Source: Aquitalea palustris (GTDB lineage Bacteria; Pseudomonadota; Gammaproteobacteria; Burkholderiales; Chromobacteriaceae). Taken from it: a DNA stretch of 64,000 nt. Positions 1-8,405 of the stretch are shown here, one piece after another. How positions within the stretch are numbered: the first letter of the stretch is position 1; each line of letters starts with the position of its first letter. The stretch is from NCBI RefSeq assembly GCF_003693445.1, contig NZ_RFAR01000007.1, positions 1 through 64,000 on the forward strand, given 5' to 3'. The translations under genes were made by a program, and so were the position numbers. The notes beneath the pieces are model-generated. The model was not told the origin of the DNA and did not search any database. It saw only the letters and a list, made by a program, of their open reading frames with translations.

Positions 1-101
1 GCAGACAGTACACTGCGTACGGCAAGGAGGCGCAACGCCGCCGCAGGGTTTTTGTTAGCGGCGCCAAGCCCATACCGCAATCACACCGAACAGGAAACAA
101 T

Positions 102-737
102 ATGACACTGCGACTTGGCGATATCGCACCCGACTTCAGTCAGCAATCCACGGCGGGTGAGCTGAGCTTCCATGCCTGGAAGGGCGACAGCTGGGCTGTG
201 CTGTTTTCCCACCCGGCCGATTACACCCCGGTGTGCACTACCGAGCTGGGGGTGACCGCCAAGCTGCAGCAGGAATTCAGCCAGCGCAATGTCAAGGTGC
301 TGGCCTTGTCGGTCGATCCGCTCGAGGCTCACCACGGCTGGATTGCCGATATCAACGACACCCAGCAGGCCGTGGTGGATTTTCCCATCATTGCCGATGC
401 CGACCGCAAGGTGTCCGAGGCTTACGACCTGATTCACCCCAATGCCAGCAGCACCCATACCGTGCGCTCGCTGTTCATTATCGATCCGTCACACAAGGTG
501 CGGCTGATCATTACCTATCCGGCCAGTACCGGGCGCAATTTCAAGGAAATCCTGCGGGTGATCGACTCGCTGCAGCTGACCGACAAGCACAGTGTTGCCA
601 CACCTGCCAACTGGGAGCAGGGGCAGGAAGTGGTGATTGTGCCCTCGCTGCAGGATGAGGCGCTGATCCGCCAGAAATTCCCCCAGGGCTATCGCGCAGT
701 CAGACCTTATCTGCGACTGACGCCCCAGCCTGTCTGA
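102..737 (+). CDS. 1-Cys peroxiredoxin (Prx6/AhpC-TSA family)
   Basis: A 211-residue thioredoxin-fold peroxidase that would reduce H2O2 and organic hydroperoxides in the cytoplasm. The peroxidatic cysteine is C45 in the motif HPADYTPVCTTELG, which is characteristic of the Prx6 subgroup; the long C-terminal extension (about residues 160-211) also fits that subgroup. The start has the weak upstream purine run ACAGGAAACA. It is a single-gene unit closed by the hairpin at 797-825. Its place beside an organosulfur region could be functional, since Prx6-type and LsfA-type peroxidases are often sulfur-starvation-induced in proteobacteria, but no shared regulatory site was seen here. Confidence 0.93.
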   Translation: MTLRLGDIAPDFSQQSTAGELSFHAWKGDSWAVLFSHPADYTPVCTTELGVTAKLQQEFSQRNVKVLALSVDPLEAHHGWIADINDTQQAVVDFPIIADADRKVSEAYDLIHPNASSTHTVRSLFIIDPSHKVRLIITYPASTGRNFKEILRVIDSLQLTDKHSVATPANWEQGQEVVIVPSLQDEALIRQKFPQGYRAVRPYLRLTPQPV

Positions 738-796
738 TCGAATTTGTTGTTGTTCTGAGTTGTCTCTGTTTCTCCTTCTTGCATGTCTCTTCTTCA

Positions 797-825
797 GCCG
801 GATCTTGCGATCCGGCATTTTTTTT
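797..825 (+). terminator. Intrinsic terminator after the peroxiredoxin gene
   Basis: Perfect 8-bp stem GCCGGATC / GATCCGGC with a TTGC loop, followed by A and eight T. It lies 60 bp past the peroxiredoxin stop. Confidence 0.9.
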
Positions 826-959
826 GCCTGCGCGGCACTGATGTTGTTAGCGAAATTTCTGCTAAACAGCGCATTTTTTCTTACTTATCGATATAAAAAA
901 GCTCTGTTACCGTGGTTTGTATCAGCCGCAGCGGCCAAACCCACGAGAAAGACCATCCC

Positions 960-1178
960 ATGAGCATTCAGTCGATCAATGTACGTAACCAGTTCAAAGG
1001 CGTTATCAAGGAAATCCTGGAAGGGCCGGTACTGTCGGAAGTCGATGTCGAAACCGCCTCCGGCATTGTTACCTCGGTGATTACCACCCGTTCGGTGCGC
1101 GAGCTGCAACTGAAAGTCGGCTCGCCGGTGGTGGCCTTCGTCAAGTCGACCGAAGTGTCGATTGCCACGCTGGCCTGA
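960..1178 (+). CDS. Mop-like TOBE-domain molybdate-binding protein
   Basis: A 72-residue protein consisting of one Mop/TOBE domain, the size of free molbindins that bind molybdate or tungstate as oligomers in the cytoplasm. The family pattern is visible as NQFKGVIKEI, then GPVLSEVDVE, and the SVRELQLKVGSPVVAFVKSTEV core. The ATG at 960 is chosen over an upstream in-frame GTG because the protein then starts directly at the domain and a GAGAAAG purine run sits at a workable distance. A stop-to-start gap of 10 bases and a GAGG before the next gene suggest co-transcription with the RutE-like gene. Storage or buffering of oxyanion is the likely role; its link to the sulfur genes nearby is unproven. 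Confidence 0.85.
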   Translation: MSIQSINVRNQFKGVIKEILEGPVLSEVDVETASGIVTSVITTRSVRELQLKVGSPVVAFVKSTEVSIATLA

Positions 1179-1188
1179 GGAGGCAGGC

Positions 1189-1779
1189 ATGAGCTCGCCA
1201 CTGTCAGCGCAAGCCCTGGACCAGTTGTTTGTCCAGGCACGGTCCACCCATCATTTTCAGGCGCGTCCGGTAACCGAGGACACCATCCGCCAGCTGTACG
1301 CGCTGCTGAAATGGGGGCCAACCGCCTTTAATGGCCAGCCGGGCCGTTATCTGTTCATTCACAGTGTCGAGGCACGCCAAAAGCTGCTGCCCACGCTGTC
1401 ATCCGGCAATCGCGACAAGACCTCCGCCGCACCGCTCACCGTGGTGCTGGCCTGGGACCCGGCCTTTCATCAGCATCTGCCTGAGCAGTATCCGGCATAC
1501 GACGCCAAGGGTTTTTATGATGGCCTGCCGCAGCTGATCGAGCCGCATGCCCGCACCAATGCCAGCCTGCAGGCGGGCTATCTGATCCTGGCGGCAAGGG
1601 CGCTGGGCCTGGATGCCGGACCGATGGCCGGCTTTGATGCGGCAGCGGTGGATGCGGCCTTCTTCCCGGACGGGCAGTGGCGCAGCCTGTTGCTGGTGAA
1701 CCTGGGCTATGGCGTGCACGACGGTCAGCCACCTCGCGGCCCACGGCTGGACTTTGCGCAGGCAGCTGCCATCGTCTGA
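1189..1779 (+). CDS. Nitroreductase-family protein, RutE/malonic semialdehyde reductase-like
   Basis: A 196-residue FMN-dependent nitroreductase-fold enzyme. The N-terminal block ending in LLKWGPTAFNGQPGRYLFI is close to the RutE subgroup (family pattern MKWGPTSxNxxPxR), whose E. coli member reduces malonic semialdehyde in pyrimidine degradation. No other rut gene is in the window, so the substrate is open; many members reduce aldehydes, quinones or nitro compounds with NADH. The ATG at 1189 is preceded by GAGGAGGCAGGC, a strong ribosome site, and lies ten bases past the Mop gene stop, so the two are probably an operon. Closed by the terminator at 1803-1834. Confidence 0.82.
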   Translation: MSSPLSAQALDQLFVQARSTHHFQARPVTEDTIRQLYALLKWGPTAFNGQPGRYLFIHSVEARQKLLPTLSSGNRDKTSAAPLTVVLAWDPAFHQHLPEQYPAYDAKGFYDGLPQLIEPHARTNASLQAGYLILAARALGLDAGPMAGFDAAAVDAAFFPDGQWRSLLLVNLGYGVHDGQPPRGPRLDFAQAAAIV

Positions 1780-1802
1780 CCTGAGCTGTCGCCTGAAACA
1801 AG

Positions 1803-1834
1803 AAACCGCCCCTGTGTATGCATGGGTGGTTTTT
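1803..1834 (+). terminator. Intrinsic terminator after the RutE-like gene
   Basis: Nine-bp stem AAACCGCCC / GGGTGGTTT with one G-U pair, 12-base loop, then a short T run. Confidence 0.75.
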
Positions 1835-1974
1835 GTCGTCATTTGCCGGTATTTATCTGAATTTAAGATATAAAACGGCGATTTTATTGGTTTGTTGATG
1901 CATGCTGGATGGTTAGTCTGTGGGCTGCAAGAGCTGCCCACCCACTAGTGGCAGCCACCATCCGGGAGTCTGCA

Positions 1975-2787
1975 ATGCAGCCATCAATAATCAAATCTTC
2001 ACGCTGGGGCAGTGTGCTGGCCACGCTGCTGCTGGCTGTCAGTTCGCTGGCCGTGGCCGGGGCCAACGGCATCAAGGTGGGCGTGTCGTCCACGCCGCAA
2101 ATCGAGTCGCTGCAAATTGCAGTGAAGGAAGCCAAGGCCCAGGGGCTGAATGTGGAGCTGGTGGAGTTTTCCGACTGGAATACCCCGAATGCCGCGCTGG
2201 CCAATGGCGATATCGATGTCAATTACTTCCAGCACATTCCCTTTCTGGAAAATGCCAAGAAGCAGGGTGGCTACGATTTTGTGCCGATTGCCCCCGGCAC
2301 CATCATGAAAATCGGCCTGTACTCGCACAAATGGCAATCCTTTGCCCAGATCCCGCAGGGCGCCAAGGTGGCGATTGCCGGGGACCCGGTCAATGGCGGC
2401 CGTGGCTTGCTGCTGCTGGAAAAAGCCGGACTGATCCGGCTCAAGCCGGGGCTGGGTTACAAGGCCACCATCCAGGACATCGTGGCCAATCCGCGCAAGC
2501 TGCAAATCGTACAGCTGGAAGCCTCGCAACTGGCGCGCTCGCTGGATGATGTGGATCTGGCGCAAGGCTACCCGTCCTTTCTCAAGCTGGCTGGTGACAA
2601 CCCGGACAATGCGCTGCTGTTCGATGGCCTGGAAAACAGGATCTACGCCCTGCAGTGGGTGGTACGCAAACAGGACGTGAACAACCCGCAAATCCGCCGC
2701 TTCATTGCCATCTATCAACACTCGAAGCTGGTGCGCGCTTCGCTGGACAAGGTGTTCGGCAAGCTGTACGCCCCGGCCTGGCTGTAA
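1975..2787 (+). CDS. MetQ/NlpA-family ABC receptor, copy A
   Basis: A 270-residue periplasmic substrate-binding protein of the NlpA (MetQ) family. After a Sec signal peptide (about residues 1-28, cleaved after a V-A-G-A type site) come the family blocks EFSDWNTPNAALANGDIDVN, YFQHIPFL and the GRGLLLLEKAG hinge region. Classical MetQ is a lipoprotein; here there is no lipobox cysteine, so it is probably soluble. ATG 1975 is chosen because it begins the signal peptide; a longer frame to 1909 adds 22 residues that do not look like one. It is first in an operon with MetN- and MetI-like genes (10-base gap). The ligand is probably methionine or another organosulfur compound, inferred from context. 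Confidence 0.9.
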   Translation: MQPSIIKSSRWGSVLATLLLAVSSLAVAGANGIKVGVSSTPQIESLQIAVKEAKAQGLNVELVEFSDWNTPNAALANGDIDVNYFQHIPFLENAKKQGGYDFVPIAPGTIMKIGLYSHKWQSFAQIPQGAKVAIAGDPVNGGRGLLLLEKAGLIRLKPGLGYKATIQDIVANPRKLQIVQLEASQLARSLDDVDLAQGYPSFLKLAGDNPDNALLFDGLENRIYALQWVVRKQDVNNPQIRRFIAIYQHSKLVRASLDKVFGKLYAPAWL

Positions 2788-2797
2788 GGAGCAGGAC

Positions 2798-3907
2798 ATG
2801 AATGCACGGGCAGATATCTTGCTGAGCACACCGCCGGCCGCCGCGCCGAGGGAGGCCGAAGTGCTGGTGGAATTCCAGCAGCTGAGCCGGCAGTTCCAGG
2901 CCGGCGGGCGCAGCGTACAGGCCTTGCAGGAGGTGGAGTTCGGCATCCAGCGCGGCGAAATATTCGGCATCATCGGCCGCAGCGGCGCCGGCAAATCAAC
3001 CCTGCTGCGCATCATCAACCGGCTGGAACAGCCCAGTAGCGGGCGTGTGCTGGTGGGCGGGCGTGACCTGTCCGGGCTGAACGAGGCCCAGCTGGCGCAG
3101 GCGCGCCGTGGCATCGGCATGATTTTCCAGCATTTCAACCTGCTGTCCTCGCGCACGGTGGCGCAGAACATCGGCCTGCCCTTGAAGATAGCCGGGGTGG
3201 CTGCCGTGGAGATCGAGCAGCGTGTTGACGAGCTGCTGCGCCTGGTCGGGCTGGAGGGCAAGCGCGATGTCTACCCGGCACGGCTGTCCGGCGGGCAGAA
3301 GCAGCGGGTGGGCATTGCCCGGGCGCTGGCACACCGGCCGGACATCCTGCTGTGTGACGAGGCCACCTCGGCACTGGACCCGGAAACAACCCAGTCCATC
3401 CTGGCGCTGCTGCGCGACATCAACCGGCAGTTGAATGTCACCGTGGTGCTGATTACCCATGAAATGGCGGTGATCCGCGAAATCTGCGACCGCGTGGCCG
3501 TACTGGAAGCGGGGCGGGTGGTGGAGCTGGGGCCGGTGTGGCAGGTGTTTGGTGCACCGCAGGCCGAAGCCACCCGCGCCTTGCTGGCATCGCTGGTGCA
3601 CGAGTTGCCGCCCGACGTGCAGGGCCGTATTGCCAGCGAGCCGGCAACGGCCCAGTCCGAACTGCTGCTGGATGTGCGGCTGGACGGGGTCAGCGGGCAA
3701 GACCCGGCGCTGGGCCCGCTGGTGGCCGCGCTGGGTCCGGCCACCCGTCTGCTGCATGGCGGGGTGGAGCGCATTCAGGGCCGGGCGCAGGGGCGGCTGG
3801 TGCTGGCTTGCGCACCGCAGTCACGCAATCGTCTGGGCGATCTGGCCCGTCAGCTGGCCGTGCCGGTCGGCAATATTCGCATCCTGGGGTATCTGGACCA
3901 TGCCTGA
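2798..3907 (+). CDS. metN: MetN-like ABC transporter ATPase with C-terminal NIL domain
   Basis: A 369-residue ATPase of the methionine-uptake (MUT) family. Walker A is GRSGAGKST (60-68), the Q loop FQHFN (110-114), the signature LSGGQKQ (163-169) and Walker B ILLCDEA (183-189). Residues about 290-369 form the NIL/ACT-like domain, which in E. coli MetN binds methionine and trans-inhibits uptake. About 20 extra residues precede the domain. The start follows TAAGGAGCAGGAC, and the stop overlaps the MetI start (ATGCCTGA), so translation is coupled. Together with MetI it would power one or more of the three MetQ-like receptors in the window. Confidence 0.94.
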   Translation: MNARADILLSTPPAAAPREAEVLVEFQQLSRQFQAGGRSVQALQEVEFGIQRGEIFGIIGRSGAGKSTLLRIINRLEQPSSGRVLVGGRDLSGLNEAQLAQARRGIGMIFQHFNLLSSRTVAQNIGLPLKIAGVAAVEIEQRVDELLRLVGLEGKRDVYPARLSGGQKQRVGIARALAHRPDILLCDEATSALDPETTQSILALLRDINRQLNVTVVLITHEMAVIREICDRVAVLEAGRVVELGPVWQVFGAPQAEATRALLASLVHELPPDVQGRIASEPATAQSELLLDVRLDGVSGQDPALGPLVAALGPATRLLHGGVERIQGRAQGRLVLACAPQSRNRLGDLARQLAVPVGNIRILGYLDHA

Positions 3908-4553
3908 TTTTGTTGATTTGTATCTGACAGCCACCTGGCAAACCCTGCAGATGGTCAGTGTGTCGGCGCTGGTATCGGCCTTGTTCGGGCTGGCGCTGGC
4001 CTTGCTGCTGGTCACCACCGGCCCGGGCGACCTGTATGCCCGGCCCTGGCTCAACCGCGGGGTGGGCAGCGTGGTCAATGTATTCCGCTCGGTGCCATTC
4101 ATCATTTTGCTGGTGGTCTTGCTGCCATTCACCCGGCTGGTGGTGGGCACCACCATCGGCGTGTGGGCGGCGGCCGTGCCCTTGTCGGTGGCGGGGATTC
4201 CGTTTTTTGCCCGCATCGCTGAAGTCAGCCTGCGCGAGGTGGACCGTGGCCTGATCGAAGCGGTGCAGGCCATGGGAGGCCGCCGCCGCGACGTGCTGTG
4301 GCAGGTGCTGCTGCCGGAGGCGCTGCCCGGCATCGTGTCCGGCCTCACCATCACCCTGGTGGCGATGATCGGCTCCTCGGCCATGGCCGGTGCGGTGGGG
4401 GCTGGCGGGCTGGGGGATGTGGCCATTCGTTATGGTTATCAGCGTTTCGACACCCAGGTGATGGTGTCGGTACTGCTTGGCCTGATCGTGCTGGTCAGCG
4501 TGGTGCAGACCGTGGGCGATGCCCTGGCGCGCCGGCTGAACCATCGTCAATGA
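3900..4553 (+). CDS. metI: MetI-like ABC permease
   Basis: A 217-residue inner-membrane permease with five predicted hydrophobic segments, the size of MetI. The EAA-type cytoplasmic loop is EAVQAMGGRRRDVLWQVLLP (about 119-138), which contacts the ATPase. The ATG overlaps the last eight bases of metN, fixing the start. It is followed after 13 bases by the first SfnB-like gene, so import and oxidation genes share one transcript. Confidence 0.93.
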   Translation: MPDFVDLYLTATWQTLQMVSVSALVSALFGLALALLLVTTGPGDLYARPWLNRGVGSVVNVFRSVPFIILLVVLLPFTRLVVGTTIGVWAAAVPLSVAGIPFFARIAEVSLREVDRGLIEAVQAMGGRRRDVLWQVLLPEALPGIVSGLTITLVAMIGSSAMAGAVGAGGLGDVAIRYGYQRFDTQVMVSVLLGLIVLVSVVQTVGDALARRLNHRQ

Positions 4554-4566
4554 AACAGGAGTTGTC

Positions 4567-5772
4567 ATGAGTCATCAAGCATTGTTCCAGGAAGCGGCGT
4601 TGATCCGCAGTGATGCCGAGGCGCTGGAAGTAGCCCGCCGGCTGGCGGCACAGTTTGCCCAGGAGGCCGGGCTGCGTGACCGCGAACGGCGTCTGCCCTG
4701 GGCCGAACTGGCACAGTATTCGGCCAGCGGCCTGGGCGGCATCACCGTGCCCAAAGCGTATGGCGGCGCTGGCGTCAGCCTGCTGACGCTGTCGCAGGTG
4801 TTCCGCATTCTGTGCGCGGCCGACCCCTCGCTGGGGCAGATTCCGCAAAACCACTTTGCCGTGCTGGAAGTGTTCCGCCTGCTGGCCACGCCGGCGCAGC
4901 TGCGCTTCATCTATAGCGAAGTGCTGTCCGGGCGGCGGCTGGGTAATGCCGGGCCGGAAAAAGGTCAGCAGTCCATGCTGCAACTGAGCACGCGGCTGCA
5001 GCGCGGCGCGGACAGGCTGCGGCTGAGCGGCCAGCGTTTTTACTCTACCGGCGCCCTGTTTGCCGACTGGATTCCCACCCGGGCCAAGGATGAGTCCGGG
5101 CTGACGGTGCAGGTGCTGGTGCCGCGCCATGCGCCGGGGGTGGAAGTCATCGATGACTGGTCGTCGTTTGGCCAGCGCACCACGGCCAGCGGCTCTGTGC
5201 GTTTCGAGCAGGTGCTGGTGGACGAAGCGCATCTCTTGCCGGTATGGCAGCTGGCCGACCGGCCCAATCTCACCGGGCCGGTTTCCCAGCTGATCCAGGC
5301 ATCGATTGATGCCGGCATCGCCGAGGCAGCCCTGCGCGATGCCATCCTCTTCGTGCGCGAACATGCCCGGCCCTGGCTGGATTCCGGCGTGGCGCGGGCC
5401 AGTGACGACCCCTTTGTCATCCATGCCATCGGTCGGCTGCAGATCGATCTGCATGCTGCGCAGGAGGTGCTGGACAATGCCGCGCGCACGCTGGACCGCC
5501 TGCTGGCCGGTGATATCAGCGATGCCATCAGTGCCGAGGCATCCATTGCCGTGGCCGAGGCCAAGGTGCTGACCACCGAAATCGCCCTGCAAGCCAGCGA
5601 AAAGCTGTTCGAGCTGGCCGGTTCGTCCGCCACCCGTGCACGCCACCAGCTGGACCGCCACTGGCGCAATGCCCGGGTGCACACCCTGCACGATCCGGTG
5701 CGCTGGAAATACCACGCCATCGGCCAGTACCACCTGAACGGCGCCTTCCCCGCGCGCCATCAATGGAATTGA
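4567..5772 (+). CDS. SfnB/DszC-type flavin-dependent monooxygenase, copy 1
   Basis: A 401-residue protein with acyl-CoA-dehydrogenase fold, of the SfnB/DszC group, which use reduced FMN and O2 to attack organosulfur compounds instead of dehydrogenating acyl-CoA. Visible blocks are GITVPKAYGGAGVS near residue 60, GQRFYSTGALFADWIP near 155, DDWSSFGQRTTASGSV near 200, and the C-terminal RHWRNARVHTLHDPVRWKY, the subgroup hallmark. ATG 4567 has CAGGAGTTGTC upstream. Gap to the next SfnB-like gene is 14 bases. It is most similar by eye to the copies at 5787 and 29748. Substrate unknown; sulfone or sulfoxide oxidation is an inference from family and context. Confidence 0.88.
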   Translation: MSHQALFQEAALIRSDAEALEVARRLAAQFAQEAGLRDRERRLPWAELAQYSASGLGGITVPKAYGGAGVSLLTLSQVFRILCAADPSLGQIPQNHFAVLEVFRLLATPAQLRFIYSEVLSGRRLGNAGPEKGQQSMLQLSTRLQRGADRLRLSGQRFYSTGALFADWIPTRAKDESGLTVQVLVPRHAPGVEVIDDWSSFGQRTTASGSVRFEQVLVDEAHLLPVWQLADRPNLTGPVSQLIQASIDAGIAEAALRDAILFVREHARPWLDSGVARASDDPFVIHAIGRLQIDLHAAQEVLDNAARTLDRLLAGDISDAISAEASIAVAEAKVLTTEIALQASEKLFELAGSSATRARHQLDRHWRNARVHTLHDPVRWKYHAIGQYHLNGAFPARHQWN

Positions 5773-5786
5773 AAGGAGAACCATTC

Positions 5787-7004
5787 ATGAGCGCACCGGC
5801 CGTTTTGGATATCAACCAACGATCAGCCCATCGCATTGCCAGCGATGAGGAAGCCTTGCAGCTGGCGCAGCGCCTGGCTGCTGATTTCGCCCCCGATGCG
5901 GCGCGGCGTGATCGCGAGCGCATCCTGCCGTGGGCAGAGCTGGAAAGCTTCAGCCAGAGCGGGCTGTGGGGCATTACCGTGCCGCGCGAGTTCGGCGGGG
6001 CCGGCGTGTCCCATGTCACGCTGGCCGAAGTCATTGCCACCATCAGCTCCGCCGATGGTTCGCTGGCGCAGATTCCGCAAAACCACTACTACGCGCTGGA
6101 AGTGCTGCGCGTGGGCGGCAGCGCAGCGCAAAAGCGCTTTTTCTACGGCCTGGCGCTGGATGGCGTGCGCTTTGGCAATGCACTGGCCGAAATCGGCCAC
6201 AAGGATTACCAGCGCCGCACCCGGCTGACGCCGGAGGGCAAGGGCTATCGCGTCAGCGGGCAGAAGTTCTACTGCACCGGTGCGCTGTATGCGCAGTGGA
6301 TTCCCACGCTGGTGGTGGATGACAACCAGGACAGCTATCTGGCCTTCATTCCGCGCCACAGTGATGGCGTGGAAATTACCGATGACTGGGATGGCTTCGG
6401 CCAGCGCGTCACCGGCAGCGGCTCGGTCAGCTTCAAGCAGGTATGGGTGGAGCCGGAGTGGATCGTGCCGTTCAAGGCCTCGTTTGACCGCCCCACCTCC
6501 ATTGGCCCGTTTGCCCAGCTGCTGCACTGCGCCATCGACAGTGGCCAGGCACGCGGGGCCTATCAGGAAACCCTGCACTATGTGCGTGAACATGCGCGGC
6601 CATGGATAGATGCCGGCGTGGACAAGGCCAGCCGCGACCCCTTGCTGCTGGAGCGGGTGGGCAATGTGCAAGTGCGCCTGCGTGCGGCGGATGCCTTGCT
6701 GCACCGGGCTGGCCGCGTACTGGATGCACTGCAACAGCAGGCCTTTCCCGATGCGCGCAGCGTGGCCGAGGCCTCGGTGGCCGTGGCTGAAGCCAAGGTG
6801 CTGACTACCGAAGTGGCGCTGCTGGCCGCCAATCAGCTATTCGAACTGTCCGGCACCAGCGCCACGCTGGGCGAGCGCAATCTGGACCGCTACTGGCGCA
6901 ATGCTCGCGTGCACACCCTGCATGATCCGGTGCGCTGGAAGTTTTTCGCCGTCGGCAACTATGTGCTGAATGATGTCTTGCCGCCGCGCCACGGAGCTTT
7001 GTGA
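5787..7004 (+). CDS. SfnB/DszC-type flavin-dependent monooxygenase, copy 2
   Basis: A 405-residue paralogue of the preceding gene. Same layout: GITVPREFGGAGVSHVTLAE, GQKFYCTGALYAQWIP, DDWDGFGQRVTGSGSV and the C-terminal RYWRNARVHTLHDPVRWKF. ATG 5787 is preceded by AAAGGAGAACC, which favours it over the earlier frame start inside the previous gene. The stop is immediately followed by the NtaA-like start at 7006. The tandem pair may be two subunits or two specificities; SfnB-type proteins are often duplicated in sulfur clusters. Confidence 0.88.
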   Translation: MSAPAVLDINQRSAHRIASDEEALQLAQRLAADFAPDAARRDRERILPWAELESFSQSGLWGITVPREFGGAGVSHVTLAEVIATISSADGSLAQIPQNHYYALEVLRVGGSAAQKRFFYGLALDGVRFGNALAEIGHKDYQRRTRLTPEGKGYRVSGQKFYCTGALYAQWIPTLVVDDNQDSYLAFIPRHSDGVEITDDWDGFGQRVTGSGSVSFKQVWVEPEWIVPFKASFDRPTSIGPFAQLLHCAIDSGQARGAYQETLHYVREHARPWIDAGVDKASRDPLLLERVGNVQVRLRAADALLHRAGRVLDALQQQAFPDARSVAEASVAVAEAKVLTTEVALLAANQLFELSGTSATLGERNLDRYWRNARVHTLHDPVRWKFFAVGNYVLNDVLPPRHGAL

Positions 7005-7005
7005 C

Positions 7006-8361
7006 ATGAGCAAAAAACAGATTCTGCTCAACGCCTTCAACATGAATTGCGTCGGCCACATCAACCACGGCCTGTGGACCCATCCGCGTGACAATTCGGT
7101 GGACTACAACACGCTGTCTTACTGGACCGAGCTGGCCAGAACACTGGAGCGCGGCCTGTTCGACGGCCTGTTCATCGCCGACATCATCGGTGTCTACGAT
7201 GTGTACCAGCAGTCGATAGACCTGACCGCACGCGAAGCCATCCAGCTGCCGGTCAACGACCCCTTGCTGCTGGTGCCGGCCATGGCGGCGGTGACACAAC
7301 ATCTGGGCTTTGGCGTCACCGCCAATCTCAGCTACGAGCCGCCTTATCTGTTTGCCCGGCGCATGTCCACGCTCGACCACCTCACTGGTGGCCGTGCCGG
7401 CTGGAATATCGTTACCGGCTATCTGGACAGCGGCGCACGCGCCATGGGCCTGCTGACCCAGGACGAACACGACCAGCGCTACGACCGCGCCGATGATTAT
7501 CTGGAGCTGCTGTACAAGCTGTGGGAAGGCAGCTGGGAAGACGAGGCAGTGCGGCGCGACAAGGCGGCACGGGTGTTTGCTGATGCCAGTCGCATTCATC
7601 GCATCAATCATCAGGGGCCGTTCTACCAGCTGGATGGCTACCACCTGAGCGAGCCTTCGCGCCAGCGCACGCCGGTGCTGTTTCAGGCCGGCAGTTCGGA
7701 GCGTGGCCAGCTGTTTGCCGCCCGCCACGCCGAAGGCATCTTCATAGCCGCGCAGGACAAGGACAAGACCCGCCAGCTGGTGCAGGACATCCGCCGACAG
7801 GCGGTGGCCGCCGGTCGCCGTGCAGAGGATGTGAAAATCTTCATCGGCATCGCCGCCGTGGTAGGCCAGACCCAGGCCGAGGCACAGGAAAAATTCGACG
7901 ACTACTGGCAGTACGCCAGCCCGGAAGCGGGCCTCGCCCATTTTGCCAGCAGCATCGGGGTGGACTTCAGCCGTTATGGCCTGGACGACCCGATTGAATA
8001 CGGTGGCAGCAATGCCATCCAGTCGGCAGCCAAAACCGCCGCCGCCAACCAGCTGACCCGGCGCAAGTTGCTGGAACGCTTCCGTCTGGGCAGCCGTTAC
8101 CCGACGCTGGTGGGCGATGCCGCCAGCGTGGCGGACGAGCTGGAAAGCTGGGTCAACGAGGTGGGGGTGGATGGCTTCAACCTGTCGCGCACCGTGACCC
8201 CGGAAAGCTACGAAGACTTTATCGACCTGGTGATTCCGGAGCTGCAAAACCGTGGCAGTTACAAGACGGCATACGCCGAAGGCAGCCTGCGCCACAAGCT
8301 GTTTGCCGAGGGCGACAGGCTGCCGCAGCGCCATGCCGGGGCAGGCTACCGGCCACGCTGA
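7006..8361 (+). CDS. NtaA/SnaA/DszA-family FMNH2-dependent monooxygenase, copy 1
   Basis: A 451-residue luciferase-like TIM-barrel flavin monooxygenase. The family start block NAFNMNCVGHINHGLWTHPR, the FIADIIGVYDVY segment and LDHLTGGRAGWNIVTGYLDS (near 125) place it in the NtaA/DszA/DmoA group, which cleave C-S or C-N bonds using FMNH2 supplied by a separate reductase. DszA-type enzymes act downstream of DszC-type enzymes, the same combination seen here with two SfnB-like genes directly upstream. The ATG overlaps nothing but lies one base past the previous stop. The reductase could be the MsuE-like product at 9548. Exact substrate unknown. Confidence 0.9.
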   Translation: MSKKQILLNAFNMNCVGHINHGLWTHPRDNSVDYNTLSYWTELARTLERGLFDGLFIADIIGVYDVYQQSIDLTAREAIQLPVNDPLLLVPAMAAVTQHLGFGVTANLSYEPPYLFARRMSTLDHLTGGRAGWNIVTGYLDSGARAMGLLTQDEHDQRYDRADDYLELLYKLWEGSWEDEAVRRDKAARVFADASRIHRINHQGPFYQLDGYHLSEPSRQRTPVLFQAGSSERGQLFAARHAEGIFIAAQDKDKTRQLVQDIRRQAVAAGRRAEDVKIFIGIAAVVGQTQAEAQEKFDDYWQYASPEAGLAHFASSIGVDFSRYGLDDPIEYGGSNAIQSAAKTAAANQLTRRKLLERFRLGSRYPTLVGDAASVADELESWVNEVGVDGFNLSRTVTPESYEDFIDLVIPELQNRGSYKTAYAEGSLRHKLFAEGDRLPQRHAGAGYRPR

Positions 8362-8405
8362 AGCGCCGAACAATCAAAACAACATCACACACTCAAGGGA
8401 AAATC

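Noticed and set aside
1-101. Possible partial gene at the left edge
   Set aside because: No frame with coding character ends here; the stretch looks like a promoter and leader of the peroxiredoxin gene.
760-963. 67-codon frame between the peroxiredoxin and Mop genes
   Set aside because: It runs through the terminator hairpin and T run and has no ribosome site.
1999-3261. Long minus-strand frame of 420 codons opposite the metQ/metN-like genes
   Set aside because: It overlaps two clear transporter genes completely and its product is arginine/serine-rich at one end and glutamine/histidine-rich at the other, typical of shadow frames in GC-rich DNA.
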